A DNA stretch of 64,000 bases from Muribaculaceae bacterium (GCA_022509165.1 JAFLTT010000002.1:186001-250000); one strand, 5' to 3'. Numbered from the stretch's first letter, positions 1 through 13,051 are shown. The notes: a model not told the origin generated them from the letters alone. Numbers and translations: made by a program.

Positions 1-2
1 TA

Positions 3-1151
3 GACTTCCTTTCAGACGTGGCAGATGCAATCAAAGACAGAACCATCTCTAATATCGCATATATTGGTGAACAACTTTATAAGAAGCTTAACAACCGTCT
101 TGAGGCATACGCAGTAGAGGTTTCATGGGAAGAAAATGTAGTGGATCAGACCACAGGCGTGGCCACCGGCACTCAGACCAATTCAGTTCTTTCTAACTTC
201 GACGTTGCAGCTGCTGTGATCCATCCGCTTTCTTATGGTACCGATATCAACTCTGCGCTCGGTTCTTCAGTGACTTCAAAGAGACTTCCGACTTTCAGTC
301 CGCTTCGTGATTATCTGACCAGAATTCAGAATAAGATTACAGTAGACTTCACTGAAATTGACGGAATCGACTATATCAAGAGCCTTGACCTTAACGTAAA
401 GCTCGAAAACGGTAAAATTGTTTTCACTTATGTAAACAATGAAGGCAAAACAGTAAGCGGTTACTTCGACTATGACCTTGGCCAGATCAATGCAACAGAG
501 GCTCAACTCTCAGCCTTTGTAAGCGACCTCTTCGCAGCATTAGACCAGGAACTTACCGGTGCTATCAATAGCCAGGTAATCACCGATCTTAACAATTCTA
601 TCGAAAACATCAACAAACAGCTCAAAGATTACTCAGCTAAGATGGATGACTTCAACCAGAGCATCGATAGAATTAAGAACAGCAGCAAGTTTGACTATGC
701 TGAGAAACTGGTAGATGCATGGAACAGATTAGCTGAAAAGCTCAACAATATAATTGCCGATCCAAACCACTACCTCCAGGTAGCAGCTATCTACAGCGAC
801 GGAGAGGGACATTATCACCATCTCTCAACAGCAATGGACGACCCGACAATCGTTTCACCGGCTGACGGCGGAGACTCATTCGAGATCCTGGCTTCATCTT
901 ACACAGGTGATGTAGTAGTACCTTCATATCAGAAGTACCTCGCCATCACTAAGTTGAACAATGCCGATGCAACAGCTGCCGATAATACTAAAGCCGGCGA
1001 AATGTTGAACACCGTATACCCGGGCGACACAATGAGATTCCCCGTAAAGGTGAATGGCTTCAATAGTGGCGACGTTCTCCAGCTTACATACGTTTCTGTT
1101 GACTACCACGGAATGTGCTCAATGCAGAACTATTACGTGAAAGTGAAATAA
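3..1151 (+). CDS. Hypothetical protein, 5' end outside the window
   Basis: The frame is open to the left edge, so the GTG at 18 is probably internal and the true start lies upstream. The 380 or so visible residues have no membrane segment. The middle part (about residues 175-260) is rich in Asn, Lys, Asp and Leu and looks helical or coiled-coil (INKQLKDYSAKMDDF). The C-terminal 100 residues look like a beta domain (VYPGDTMRFPVKVNG). The gene ends 41 bp before a secreted OmpA protein in the same direction, so the two may be co-transcribed and this one may also be exported, but its signal peptide, if any, is not visible. I do not recognise the family. Confidence 0.75.
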   Translation, partial: DFLSDVADAIKDRTISNIAYIGEQLYKKLNNRLEAYAVEVSWEENVVDQTTGVATGTQTNSVLSNFDVAAAVIHPLSYGTDINSALGSSVTSKRLPTFSPLRDYLTRIQNKITVDFTEIDGIDYIKSLDLNVKLENGKIVFTYVNNEGKTVSGYFDYDLGQINATEAQLSAFVSDLFAALDQELTGAINSQVITDLNNSIENINKQLKDYSAKMDDFNQSIDRIKNSSKFDYAEKLVDAWNRLAEKLNNIIADPNHYLQVAAIYSDGEGHYHHLSTAMDDPTIVSPADGGDSFEILASSYTGDVVVPSYQKYLAITKLNNADATAADNTKAGEMLNTVYPGDTMRFPVKVNGFNSGDVLQLTYVSVDYHGMCSMQNYYVKVK

Positions 1152-1192
1152 ATAGAGAGTAGTGAAGTTTAACAGCAAAAAATCATCAAGAA

Positions 1193-2365
1193 ATGAAATT
1201 AAATAAAATCTTTCTGACTGCTACTCTCCTGGTTGCGGGTGTGTGTGCAAACGCACAGGAAGTAGTGACTGAATATCAATTCAAACCACACTGGTTTGGT
1301 CAACTTCAAATCGGTGGTCAGGAAACACTGGGTGAAGGTTCGTTTGGCAAACTCTTCAGCCTTAACGCACAGATCAACGCCGGCTTTAAATTTAACCCTT
1401 ATATCGGTGTTAGACTTGCAGTAGACGGATGGAGAAGCCGTGGTGCCGTAAAAGTACCATTTTATAAGAATGGTGAAAACAACTATTACAGCTGGTACTA
1501 CGTAGCTCCTACAGTAGATGCAGTAGTAGACCTGACCAACCTCATCGGTGGCTACAATCCCACTCGTCTTGTAGAAGTGAACTTCATAGGCGGTATCGGT
1601 ACCAACATTGCATTCTGCAATCACGATGCCCAGAGTCTGATGTACAATATGTCGCAGGAATTGACTCACTGGAATGATGTGAACTATGGTGCCCAGGGTA
1701 TTGATTTCAATCCTATCAATGCCTGGACCGGTGGCAAATGGAGTTTCCTTGCACAATTCGGTTTTGCCCTCAACTTCAATATCAGTTCACGTGTACAGCT
1801 TGGTCTTGAACTTATGGCCAATGTTACCGACGACAGATACAACAGCAAATATTGGGACAACACCGACTGGTATTTCAACTGCCTTGTAGGTGTTGGCTAC
1901 AGCTTTGGTCCGAAATACAGAACTTACGAACGTGTAGTAGAACAACCTGTGGTAGCAGCTGAACCTATCATCGTAGAAAAGATCGTAGAAAAGATCGTAG
2001 AAGTTCCGGTGCCTGTTCAGGAGAAGAAAGCTGCTCGTGAAGTTCTCCGTCGTGACGTATTCTTCCTGATCAACGAATATAACGTACGTTCAGAGGAAAT
2101 GAACAAGGTTTCAGAAGTTGCACAATACCTCCAGAGCCATCCCAATGCTCAGGTTACTATCACCGGTTACGCCGATAAGGGTACAGGCTCAATGGCTTAC
2201 AACCTTCGTCTGTCGGCCAACCGTTCAGAGGCTGTGGCAAAGATTCTTAGAAACGAATATAAGATACCGGCATCTCGCATGATCGTAAAGAGCATGGGTG
2301 AAGACATGTTCCAGCCCTATCCTGATCCTGTTCAGAACCGTGTAGCTATCTGTATCGCAGAGTAA
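1193..2365 (+). CDS. OmpA-family outer membrane protein
   Basis: A clear signal peptide (MKLNKIFLTATLLVAGVCANA, cut before QE) is followed by an outer-membrane beta-barrel-like region of about 220 residues. A Pro/Val/Glu linker with repeated IVEKIVEK follows, and then an OmpA C-terminal peptidoglycan-binding domain (about residues 275-390). That domain shows the usual features: NEYNVRSEEMNKVSEVAQYL, then VTITGYADKGTG and NLRLSANRSEAVAKIL. Known role of the family: it anchors the outer membrane to peptidoglycan. The gene is followed by a strong terminator at 2402-2433. A second protein of the same architecture is at 18952-20025. Confidence 0.93.
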   Translation: MKLNKIFLTATLLVAGVCANAQEVVTEYQFKPHWFGQLQIGGQETLGEGSFGKLFSLNAQINAGFKFNPYIGVRLAVDGWRSRGAVKVPFYKNGENNYYSWYYVAPTVDAVVDLTNLIGGYNPTRLVEVNFIGGIGTNIAFCNHDAQSLMYNMSQELTHWNDVNYGAQGIDFNPINAWTGGKWSFLAQFGFALNFNISSRVQLGLELMANVTDDRYNSKYWDNTDWYFNCLVGVGYSFGPKYRTYERVVEQPVVAAEPIIVEKIVEKIVEVPVPVQEKKAAREVLRRDVFFLINEYNVRSEEMNKVSEVAQYLQSHPNAQVTITGYADKGTGSMAYNLRLSANRSEAVAKILRNEYKIPASRMIVKSMGEDMFQPYPDPVQNRVAICIAE

Positions 2366-2401
2366 TATTTCCAAAAGCAACGAAAGTTGCTGATATTCCA
2401 G

Positions 2402-2433
2402 AAAGTCCCGGGTTGCATAATCCGGGACTTTTC
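2402..2433 (+). terminator. Rho-independent terminator after the OmpA gene
   Basis: A 10-bp perfect stem (AAAGTCCCGG with CCGGGACTTT) closes a 10-nt loop and runs into TTCTTT. It lies 36 bp after the OmpA stop codon and just before the hpt promoter. Confidence 0.85.
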
Positions 2434-2435
2434 TT

Positions 2436-2443
2436 TAATTTTG
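2436..2443 (+). promoter_or_regulatory. Bacteroidota -7 box for hpt-adk
   Basis: TAATTTTG matches the TAnnTTTG -7 consensus of the Bacteroidota primary sigma factor. It lies 32 bp before the hpt ATG. No exact -33 TTTG is seen at the right distance (only GTTG), so the strength is uncertain. Confidence 0.55.
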
Positions 2444-2475
2444 TGAGAAAGTAGGGAGAACCAAGAGGATTTTCT

Positions 2476-3021
2476 ATGGAAGAACGGGTTAAAATCGACG
2501 GATTATCATTTGTGCCATTCCTAAAGGAGGAAGAAATACAGCGCGAAGTGAAGCGTGTGGCGCAAGAATTGCGTCGTGACTTGGAGGGGAAATCCCCTTT
2601 ATTTGTATGTGTGCTCAACGGTGCATTTATTTTCGCTGCTGATCTTATAAGAGAAACCGGGCTCAATGAAGCTCCAATCAGTTTTGTGAGATATAAAAGT
2701 TATGATGGTACATCCACCACAGGTTCGGTGAAACAGATAGTTGGTCTTAACGATGATATAGAGGGGAAAGATGTGGTGATAATTGAAGATATAGTAGACA
2801 CTGGAATAACGGCAAACCTGATGGTGAAGGACCTGAAAAAGAGGAACCCGGCATCAGTACGTTTTGTAACCCTGCTTCATAAACCGGAAAGTTCACGCAC
2901 CGGATTTGAACCTGACTATGTGGCTTTCTCCATTCCATCAAAATTTATAATCGGATATGGACTCGATTTGGATGGTAAAGCCAGAAATCTAAAAGACATC
3001 TATATACACAAGCAATCATGA
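2476..3021 (+). CDS. hpt: Hypoxanthine phosphoribosyltransferase
   Basis: This is a purine salvage enzyme that makes IMP or GMP from hypoxanthine or guanine plus PRPP in the cytosol. The type I phosphoribosyltransferase PRPP loop is plain: [14 protein letters not shown] at about residues 98-111. An N-terminal [16 protein letters not shown] segment and a C-terminal [15 protein letters not shown] segment are as expected for HPRT. The length, 181 residues, is normal. The stop codon overlaps the adk start (ATGA), so the two are translationally coupled and form a purine nucleotide operon. Confidence 0.95.
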   Translation: MEERVKIDGLSFVPFLKEEEIQREVKRVAQELRRDLEGKSPLFVCVLNGAFIFAADLIRETGLNEAPISFVRYKSYDGTSTTGSVKQIVGLNDDIEGKDVVIIEDIVDTGITANLMVKDLKKRNPASVRFVTLLHKPESSRTGFEPDYVAFSIPSKFIIGYGLDLDGKARNLKDIYIHKQS

Positions 3022-3593
3022 ATATAGTATTATTCGGTGGCCCGGGAAGTGGCAAAGGTACCCAGAGTGAAAAACTGATCGAGAAATATGGTCTACATCA
3101 TATCTCTACAGGTGAAGTGCTGCGTAAGCACATTAAAGAAGAGACTGAACTGGGGAAAATCGCTAAGAAATATATAGATGAAGGGCAGCTCATTCCGGAT
3201 GATCTGATGATTAAGATTCTTGACGATGTAATCGAGAATGAGGCCAAAGACAAGCCCGGAGTGATTTTTGACGGCTTCCCGCGCACAGTTCCGCAGGCTG
3301 AGGCGCTTAACGAATTGCTAAAAAAACGTGACAAGAAACTGGATGCAGTTATCGGTCTGGAAGTGCCTGATGATGAGCTGGTAAAGAGAATGATCAACCG
3401 TGGCAAACTTACCGGCAGAGCGGATGATAATGAAGATACAATAAAGAAGAGACTTCATGTGTATCATAATCAGACCTCACCTCTTCGAGACCACTACATG
3501 AAACAAAATAAATATAAAGCTATAGACGGCAACAGGGATATCGAAGATATATTCAATTCTATTTCTAAAGCCTTGGAACCTCACACTAAGTGA
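3018..3593 (+). CDS. adk: Adenylate kinase
   Basis: It catalyses ATP + AMP = 2 ADP. The P-loop [10 protein letters not shown] lies at residues 7-16, the NMP-binding segment STGEVLR follows, then [13 protein letters not shown], and the lid-region arginines [19 protein letters not shown]. At 191 residues it is the short-lid form with no zinc-finger LID, common in Bacteroidota. It starts inside the hpt stop codon (4-nt overlap). Confidence 0.96.
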   Translation: MNIVLFGGPGSGKGTQSEKLIEKYGLHHISTGEVLRKHIKEETELGKIAKKYIDEGQLIPDDLMIKILDDVIENEAKDKPGVIFDGFPRTVPQAEALNELLKKRDKKLDAVIGLEVPDDELVKRMINRGKLTGRADDNEDTIKKRLHVYHNQTSPLRDHYMKQNKYKAIDGNRDIEDIFNSISKALEPHTK

Positions 3594-3600
3594 GGCCGGT

Positions 3601-3632
3601 TTTGTGTATTTGTTTGAAAATTATTATTTTTG
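3601..3632 (+). promoter_or_regulatory. Promoter of the pseudouridine synthase gene
   Basis: TTTG at 3601-3604, 20 bp, then TATTTTTG at 3625-3632: an excellent match to the Bacteroidota promoter. Transcription would start near 3639 and leave a 5' leader of about 125 nt. Confidence 0.75.
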
Positions 3633-3697
3633 CAATAGAAAAAGCATTTATCCTTATTGCCTATTTTTTTATAATAAACAATTTTTAATTTATCAAA

Positions 3698-3741
3698 GCG
3701 GTAATTTTAATTTTAAGACCGCATAGATACCCCGTGAGGGG
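3698..3741 (+). promoter_or_regulatory. Structured 5' leader with two small hairpins
   Basis: Within the leader of the pseudouridine synthase mRNA there is GCGGT (3698-3702) paired with ACCGC (3718-3722). It is followed by CCCC-GTGA-GGGG (3730-3741), a stem closed by a GNRA-type tetraloop. The second hairpin lies 23 bp before the ATG. A translational control element or protein binding site is possible; function is inferred only from structure. Confidence 0.4.
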
Positions 3742-3764
3742 ACACCTACTATTTAATTTAAAAA

Positions 3765-5246
3765 ATGGATTCAGAAAAGAAACCGAAACGCCCCAGAATC
3801 GGGAGCGTAACTCCGTCGGGGAATCATGAAGACGGATCAGCAGAAACTCGTTATGAAAAAGTAAATTATCCTAACGACGAAAAAAGAAATGAGGGGAACC
3901 GTCCTTATCCTTCCCGCCAAGGATTTCAAAACAGAGGATACCAAGGGGGATATCAAAACCGTCAGGGTGGATTCCAAAGAAACCCGGGTTATCAAAATTA
4001 TCAGGGATATCAAGGATACCAAAACTACCAGGCAGGCCAGCATCAGGAAGACATGACCGATAATGCCGCTGAGAATGGCGAAGTGGATGAACAGCCCAAA
4101 GAAGCTTATCAGCCGAGACAGGGTGTGTATCAGCCAAGACAGAATTATCAGGGACGCCAGTATCAGAACCGCCAGGGAGGTTACAACCAGGGTGGCTATC
4201 AGAACCGTCAGGGAGGCTACAACCTGGGTGGCTATCAGAACCGTCAGGGAGGTTACAACCAGGGTGGTTATCAGAACCGCCAGGGAGGTTACAACCAGGG
4301 AGGTTATCAGAACCGTCAGGGAGGCTACAACCAGGGTGGCTATCAGAACCGTCAGGGCGGCTATAACCAGGGTGGTTATCAGAACCGCCAGGGAGGCTAC
4401 AACCAGGGTGGCTATCAGAATCGCCAGGGAGGCTACAACCAGGGTGGTTTCCGTAAGCCTGCAAATAATATGAAATTTACTCCGCGTCCTAAACAGATAG
4501 ACTATATTATTGATGATATAGATCCGTCAGAAGAGGTACGCCTAAATAAATTCATGGCAAACGCGGGTGTATGTTCCCGTCGTGAGGCTGATGAATACAT
4601 CACAAAAGGTCTTGTTAAGGTTAATGGGGAAGTCACTACAGAACTCGGCACAAAAATCAAACATGATGATGTGGTGGAATACGATGGGAAGGTAGTAGTG
4701 CCCGAAAGAAAATGCTATGTGCTTCTTAACAAGCCAAAAGATTGTGTCACCACCAGTGATGATCCCAACGGACGTGTCACTGTGCTCGATATAGTAAAAA
4801 ATGCTTGTAAAGAGAGAATATATCCGGTAGGTCGTCTGGACCGTAACACTACCGGAGTGCTTCTTCTTACCAACGACGGCGACCTTGCTTCAAAACTGAC
4901 TCATCCAAAGTTTGTGAAAAAGAAAATATATCACGTTTGGACCGATAAGGATATCTCGGAAGAAGATATGCAAAGGATTGCCGATGGTATTGAATTAGCC
5001 GACGGTGAAATACATGCTGATGCAATCAGTTATGTGAGTGAAACCGAGAAAAATCAGGCGGGCATAGAGATCCATAGCGGCAGAAACAGAATTGTGCGAC
5101 GCATATTTGAACACTTAGGCTACAGGGTGACAAAACTCGACAGAGTGTATTTTGCCGGTCTAACTAAAAAGAACCTTCCAAGAGGTCGTTGGAGATATCT
5201 TACCCAGGAAGAGGTGACTGCACTCCGCACCGGTCGTTTTGAATAA
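3765..5246 (+). CDS. RsuA/RluB-family pseudouridine synthase with a Gln/Gly/Tyr-rich N-terminal extension
   Basis: Residues 1 to about 240 are low-complexity and strongly basic/polar, with eight tandem copies of the 12-residue unit YQNRQGGYNQGG at residues 133-228. An S4 RNA-binding domain follows (about 253-300, RLNKFMANAGVCSRREADEYI). The catalytic domain shows the family signature GRLDRNTTGVLLLTNDGDL, with the catalytic Asp in GRLD, and the C-terminal motif GRNRIVRRIFEHLGYRV. The enzyme should isomerise one uridine of ribosomal RNA. The S4-plus-catalytic core is of normal length (about 240 residues). The extension resembles RGG-type RNA-binding or condensate-forming tails and is of a kind seen in other Bacteroidota. 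RsuA and RluB/E/F cannot be separated by eye. Confidence 0.92.
   Translation: MDSEKKPKRPRIGSVTPSGNHEDGSAETRYEKVNYPNDEKRNEGNRPYPSRQGFQNRGYQGGYQNRQGGFQRNPGYQNYQGYQGYQNYQAGQHQEDMTDNAAENGEVDEQPKEAYQPRQGVYQPRQNYQGRQYQNRQGGYNQGGYQNRQGGYNLGGYQNRQGGYNQGGYQNRQGGYNQGGYQNRQGGYNQGGYQNRQGGYNQGGYQNRQGGYNQGGYQNRQGGYNQGGFRKPANNMKFTPRPKQIDYIIDDIDPSEEVRLNKFMANAGVCSRREADEYITKGLVKVNGEVTTELGTKIKHDDVVEYDGKVVVPERKCYVLLNKPKDCVTTSDDPNGRVTVLDIVKNACKERIYPVGRLDRNTTGVLLLTNDGDLASKLTHPKFVKKKIYHVWTDKDISEEDMQRIADGIELADGEIHADAISYVSETEKNQAGIEIHSGRNRIVRRIFEHLGYRVTKLDRVYFAGLTKKNLPRGRWRYLTQEEVTALRTGRFE
4161..4448 (+). repeat. Eight in-frame 36-bp tandem repeats
   Basis: Eight copies of a 36-bp unit, TATCAGAACCG(T/C)CAGGG..., encode YQNRQGGYNQGG; one copy has Leu for Gln. 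Copies differ only at synonymous third positions, apart from the Leu. The array lies inside the pseudouridine synthase gene and the unit length keeps frame, so copy-number changes would lengthen or shorten the tail without breaking the enzyme. Confidence 0.95.
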
Positions 5247-5279
5247 TAAGCACTAAAGTCAGATAGTTTTCAAGATATT

Positions 5280-6662
5280 ATGAGAAAAACTATAAAAGAA
5301 ATCCTGAAAGAGGGAGACTCATTGACTGGGAAGAAAATAGATGTAAAGGGCTGGGTACGTACCCGTCGTGGAAACAAGAATGTGCAGTTTGTGGCACTCA
5401 ATGACGGTAGTACGATCCATAACCTTCAGATAGTATTCGATTTGACGAAGTTTCCTGAAGATGAACTGAAAAATATCACCACAGGGTCAAGTATCCATGT
5501 GAAAGGAGACTTGGTGGCATCTCAGGGAGCCGGACAGAGTGTGGAAGTGCTTGCCGACGAACTTGAGATATACGGCACCGCACCTGCAGATTATCCTCTT
5601 CAGAAGAAGGGCCATACTATGGAATTCCTAAGAGAGAAAGCCCATCTTCGTCCACGTACCAATACTTTCGGAGCGATTCTAAGAATACGTCATGCATTGG
5701 CTTATGCAGTGCATAAGTTCTTTAATGACAAGGGATTCAACTATTTTCATACCCCTCTTATCACAGCCTCTGACTGTGAGGGTGCAGGTGCACAGTTTCA
5801 GGTAACCACCCTTCCTCTCCAGGATCTTCCAAAGAATGAAGATGGCTCTGTCGATTATTCAAAAGATTTCTTCGGTAAGATGGCCAGTCTTACAGTATCG
5901 GGTCAGCTTGAGGGAGAACTTGGGGCCACAGCCTTAGGTCTTATTTATACCTTCGGACCTACTTTCAGGGCAGAAAATTCCAATACTCCAAGACACTTAT
6001 CGGAATTCTGGATGATCGAGCCGGAAATGGCATTCTATGAAATAGAAGACAATATGGACCTGGCTGAGGAGTTTATTAAATATTGTGTAAGCTACGCCCT
6101 GGAGCACTGCTATGACGATATAAAATTCCTCAACGATCATTTCGATAAAGACCTGATTGAGCGATTGAATTTTGTTGTTAACAATGATTTCGTGCGTTTA
6201 GGTTATACCGAAGGTATTAAGATTCTGGAAGAGAGTGGCAAGAATTTTGAATTCCCGGTTTATTGGGGAGTAGACCTGGCCTCAGAGCATGAAAGATATC
6301 TGGTGGAAGAACATTTTAAAAAACCGGTGATTCTCACGGATTATCCAAAAGAAATCAAGGCTTTCTATATGAAACTTAACGATGATGGAAAGACTGTAAG
6401 GGCCATGGATGTTCTTTTCCCCAAAATTGGAGAAATTATCGGAGGAAGCCAGAGAGAGGAAGATTACGAAAAGCTTCAGAACCGAATCAAGGAAATGGGG
6501 CTGGAAGGTATGGACTGGTATCTCGATACCCGTAAGTATGGCACTGTTCCGCATAGCGGATTTGGTCTTGGATTTGAACGCCTTGTGCTTTTTGTGACCG
6601 GTATGCAGAACATACGCGACGTGATTCCTTTCCCGCGTTATCCGAAGGCATGTGAATATTAA
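5280..6662 (+). CDS. asnS: Asparaginyl-tRNA synthetase
   Basis: A class IIb synthetase that charges tRNA-Asn. The N-terminal OB-fold anticodon-binding domain (about 18-110, [23 protein letters not shown]) is followed by the catalytic domain. Motif 2 is [23 protein letters not shown], and motif 3 is near the C-terminus ([15 protein letters not shown]). Length 460 is usual for bacterial AsnRS. The insert [18 protein letters not shown] separates it from AspRS. Confidence 0.96.
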   Translation: MRKTIKEILKEGDSLTGKKIDVKGWVRTRRGNKNVQFVALNDGSTIHNLQIVFDLTKFPEDELKNITTGSSIHVKGDLVASQGAGQSVEVLADELEIYGTAPADYPLQKKGHTMEFLREKAHLRPRTNTFGAILRIRHALAYAVHKFFNDKGFNYFHTPLITASDCEGAGAQFQVTTLPLQDLPKNEDGSVDYSKDFFGKMASLTVSGQLEGELGATALGLIYTFGPTFRAENSNTPRHLSEFWMIEPEMAFYEIEDNMDLAEEFIKYCVSYALEHCYDDIKFLNDHFDKDLIERLNFVVNNDFVRLGYTEGIKILEESGKNFEFPVYWGVDLASEHERYLVEEHFKKPVILTDYPKEIKAFYMKLNDDGKTVRAMDVLFPKIGEIIGGSQREEDYEKLQNRIKEMGLEGMDWYLDTRKYGTVPHSGFGLGFERLVLFVTGMQNIRDVIPFPRYPKACEY

Positions 6663-7889
6663 GTGACAGGCCCAAAAGAAATATTGCACAGAATATGCGC
6701 CATGACAATATTGCTTGTCATGGCGTTATCATGGCATGATAGTATGGCCCAATCCTCTCTCACGGATACAATACAGGGTAGAGGCAAAGATCTCACTGTA
6801 AGCCTTATCACCTGTTATCCGGGAGAAGAGATTTATGAGCTCTGCGGCCATTCTGCCGTGAGAATACGTGGAGAACAGATAGACTCTGTGTGGAATTTCG
6901 GAATCTTTGATTTCAATCAGCCCAACTTTGTATATCGTTTTGTGAAAGGAGAAACCGACTACCGTGGGGCCGGATATCCTTTCCGTTGGTTCCTGCCCGA
7001 ATACATAGAAACGGGCCGCAAAGTAGTGGAACAAGATATAAATTTTACGCCGGAGGAAGCACAAAGAATGTTGGAGATTCTCCGCACAGCCGTACTCCCG
7101 GAGAATGCTGTTTACCGGTATAACTATATAAAAGACAATTGTTCCACGAGAATTCTCACTCACTTGGATTCGGCCTCTACCGTAGAAATTATTTACCCGG
7201 ATAGTGTGAGGTATGGTTCGTTCCGGAATGAGATGCGGGCATATCATGAAAACTATCCATGGTATCAATTTGGCATCGATCTGGCATTGGGATCGGGTCT
7301 TGACAAATCCACAAATGCCCGGGAGGAGATGTTTGTTCCGGTGGAAATGATGCGGGATGCTGCGTCTGCAAAGTTTGCCGACGGTCGTCCTTTTATCAAA
7401 GCTACCAGAGTCCTTAATGAGGGGAATGAATCTGCTGTCTTGCCTCCTACTCCCTGGGGACTGAATCCTGTGTTCTGGGCATGGATAGTGGCAGCCGGAC
7501 TATTGGCAGCAGTGGCATGGCAAATCTTAAAATGGAGGATCTATCCCCCTCTTTATATAGCCTGGTTCTTGCTCTTGGGCTTAGTTGGTTGTCTCTTATT
7601 TTTCCTTGTGTTTATTTCAGTACATGAATCCACAAGCCCTAATGTGCTGATATTATGGCTTAATCCATGCCAGTTTCTCTTTGTAGTGTCAGCCGGAACC
7701 AGAAGGTTAAGGATTTTAGCCCGAACCATGGCATGGTACAACATAGGAGTGGTAGGTGGATTGCTTATAATCACTCCCTGGCTGGATCAGAGTTTTAATC
7801 CGGCCTTCTATCCTTTGATGATAGCTACAGTGGCTATGGGGGCTGCATATGCAATAATCAGTAATAATTCAAGTTATAAAAAAAGATGA
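6663..7889 (+). CDS. DUF4105 (Lnb N-terminal-like) membrane protein
   Basis: The protein has an N-terminal signal segment ending SMAQS. A periplasmic domain of about 240 residues follows with CGHSAVRIR, a conserved Cys-x-Ser around residue 164 (KDNCSTRILTHLD), and WNFGIFDFNQPNF, all features of DUF4105. The last 140 residues hold about four hydrophobic helices. DUF4105 is the N-terminal domain of Lnb lipoprotein transacylases in Firmicutes; the role in Bacteroidota is not established. The GTG at 6663 directly abuts the asnS stop; an ATG at 6702 would give a shorter signal peptide. The stop overlaps the next gene by 4 nt (ATGA). Confidence 0.85.
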   Translation: MTGPKEILHRICAMTILLVMALSWHDSMAQSSLTDTIQGRGKDLTVSLITCYPGEEIYELCGHSAVRIRGEQIDSVWNFGIFDFNQPNFVYRFVKGETDYRGAGYPFRWFLPEYIETGRKVVEQDINFTPEEAQRMLEILRTAVLPENAVYRYNYIKDNCSTRILTHLDSASTVEIIYPDSVRYGSFRNEMRAYHENYPWYQFGIDLALGSGLDKSTNAREEMFVPVEMMRDAASAKFADGRPFIKATRVLNEGNESAVLPPTPWGLNPVFWAWIVAAGLLAAVAWQILKWRIYPPLYIAWFLLLGLVGCLLFFLVFISVHESTSPNVLILWLNPCQFLFVVSAGTRRLRILARTMAWYNIGVVGGLLIITPWLDQSFNPAFYPLMIATVAMGAAYAIISNNSSYKKR

Positions 7890-9463
7890 ACCGTCTGCTC
7901 ACAACATTTGTGGTCGGTCTGGCCGGAATCCAGGGAATAACCCTGGCCGCTGAATCACGCCCGAAACTGGTGGTGGGTATAATGGTAGACCAATTGCGCA
8001 CAGACTATCTGGAAAGTCTGCGCGATATGTTCGGAAACGGTGGCTTCCGAAGATTGATGCACGATGGAATCTATCTAAAGGATGTAGACTTCGTAGTGCC
8101 GGGTGGAGATGCTTCCAGTGCCTCTGCTATTGTACAGACCGGGTCCTATCCGCGAATGAATGGAATTTCGGGTGCCATGATTTATGACCCCTCTTCCAAA
8201 ATGCTCAAGCCCATCTTTACCGATGATGCTTATTTAGGAAATTTTACTACCGAGACCTATTCCCCCGGAGCTTTAAGAGTCACCACTATTACCGATGAAT
8301 TATCCGTGGAGGAAGGGGGAAAGTCGAAAATACATAGTATTGCTCCGGATGCCGCACAGGCAATTGTGCTGGCCGGTCACACCGGTCAATCTGCTTTCTG
8401 GGTAAACGAAGAAACCGGAAGATGGTCTACATCCACATATTATACTGACCCCCCGGCATCATTAAAAGACCGGAATTATACTCATCCCTTGATATCAAGG
8501 CTCGACACCATGATTTGGACCCCGTTAAAGATGGGAGAGCCTTATCCCTATGTGTCTAAAAAGGAAATATCTGATGGTTTCAGGTATACTTTTTCACGGT
8601 CGGACAGAGATGCTTTTTCGCTTTACAAACTTTCACCGTTTGTCAACGATGATATAACCGAGATAGCCACAGAATATATAAGCGACCTTAAGTTAGGTAA
8701 AAACGATGAAGGTACCGATGTGCTGAACATCGGTTATACTTTGGCACCATATCCTCTGGCAGGTAACGAAGACTATAAATATGAACTCGAAGATGCTTAT
8801 TTAAGACTTGATAAAGATCTCGAGATTCTCTTCAATTCACTTGACCGTCATGTAGGCAAGGATAATGTGCTCGTATATCTTGTTTCTACGGGATATTTTG
8901 AGGAACCCATAGTTGATAACCAGGTATATCGCCTGCCCGGAGGTACATTCTCGGTGAAAAGGGCAATGTCGCTCCTGAATGCTTTCTTGTCGGCAAAATA
9001 CGGCAATGGAGCATACGTAGACCAATATGCCAAAAATCAGATATATCTATCAGAGAAAACTCTTGAAGAGAAAAATCTCCATCCTGAGAAGATAGCAGAA
9101 GAAGCCAGAGATTTCCTTGTGAAGATGAGCGGTGTGGCAGACGCTTACACCATGGCCGACCTTATGAGTCCGGCCATCCCGCAACTTGAAACTCATCGGC
9201 TCGCCATTGACCATAAGACTTCAGGTGATGTACTATTGGAATTCTCACCCGGATGGAAAGTGGTAGACGACAGCCGTTATCCAAGTAAGACAGAACCCAA
9301 GCAGACTACAGCTTTTCAGGCTCCAGGGTTTATTATGGGACCTGGCATAAATGCGAGGGTAGAAAATAATCCTGTGCCGGCCACGGCAATCGCCCCCACA
9401 GTGGCAGGGAAACTTAGAATAAGATCGCCTAATTCGGCCAATACCAAACCCATAGTTCTCTAA
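7886..9463 (+). CDS. Alkaline-phosphatase-superfamily protein (phosphodiesterase/PafA-like)
   Basis: A signal peptide (MNRLLTTFVVGLAGIQGITLA) precedes a type I phosphodiesterase/alkaline phosphatase fold. Visible elements are VVGIMVDQLRTDYLESL (first metal Asp), FGNGGFRRLMHDGIYL, the nucleophile region GGDASSASAIVQTGSYPRMNGISG, and SFLP-like SIAPDAAQAIVLAGHTGQSAFW. In PafA-type enzymes the nucleophile is Thr or Ser in a TAxGHTS-like segment. Here that segment is SSASAIVQ and the later DHGF/HT metal motif is not obvious, so catalysis may be altered. It is coupled to the DUF4105 gene. Confidence 0.8.
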   Translation: MNRLLTTFVVGLAGIQGITLAAESRPKLVVGIMVDQLRTDYLESLRDMFGNGGFRRLMHDGIYLKDVDFVVPGGDASSASAIVQTGSYPRMNGISGAMIYDPSSKMLKPIFTDDAYLGNFTTETYSPGALRVTTITDELSVEEGGKSKIHSIAPDAAQAIVLAGHTGQSAFWVNEETGRWSTSTYYTDPPASLKDRNYTHPLISRLDTMIWTPLKMGEPYPYVSKKEISDGFRYTFSRSDRDAFSLYKLSPFVNDDITEIATEYISDLKLGKNDEGTDVLNIGYTLAPYPLAGNEDYKYELEDAYLRLDKDLEILFNSLDRHVGKDNVLVYLVSTGYFEEPIVDNQVYRLPGGTFSVKRAMSLLNAFLSAKYGNGAYVDQYAKNQIYLSEKTLEEKNLHPEKIAEEARDFLVKMSGVADAYTMADLMSPAIPQLETHRLAIDHKTSGDVLLEFSPGWKVVDDSRYPSKTEPKQTTAFQAPGFIMGPGINARVENNPVPATAIAPTVAGKLRIRSPNSANTKPIVL

Positions 9464-9512
9464 TACAACACAATATAAGATTAATACTTAAATAATATAA
9501 AAGCTATATTTT

Positions 9513-12947
<3,435 letters not shown>

Positions 12948-12987
12948 TCAGTCATAAAAAGCAAAAATTGAAAGGCTCAAATAGAAA

Positions 12988-13024
12988 AATCAGAGGCTCC
13001 ATTTTTGTGGCCTCTGATTTTTTA
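12988..13024 (+). terminator. Terminator after secA
   Basis: A 10-bp stem (AATCAGAGGC with GCCTCTGATT) is followed by a T run. It separates secA from the convergent gene at 13052-13633. Confidence 0.85.
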
Positions 13025-13051
13025 TAATTTCTTAATTTTGAAATTTTCCTA

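Noticed and set aside
18..1151. Complete gene starting at the GTG at 18
   Set aside because: The frame is open through the left edge of the window, so the protein is more likely truncated.
1199..1756. 185-codon frame on the minus strand
   Set aside because: It is antisense to an OmpA gene with a clear signal peptide and barrel.
4161..4448. Regular 36-bp repeats that could suggest a CRISPR array
   Set aside because: Units follow each other with no spacers, keep reading frame and encode YQNRQGGYNQGG inside a real gene.
3871..4464. 197-codon frame on the minus strand
   Set aside because: It is the antisense shadow of the coding repeats, with a meaningless SHPGCSLPGGSD-type repeat.
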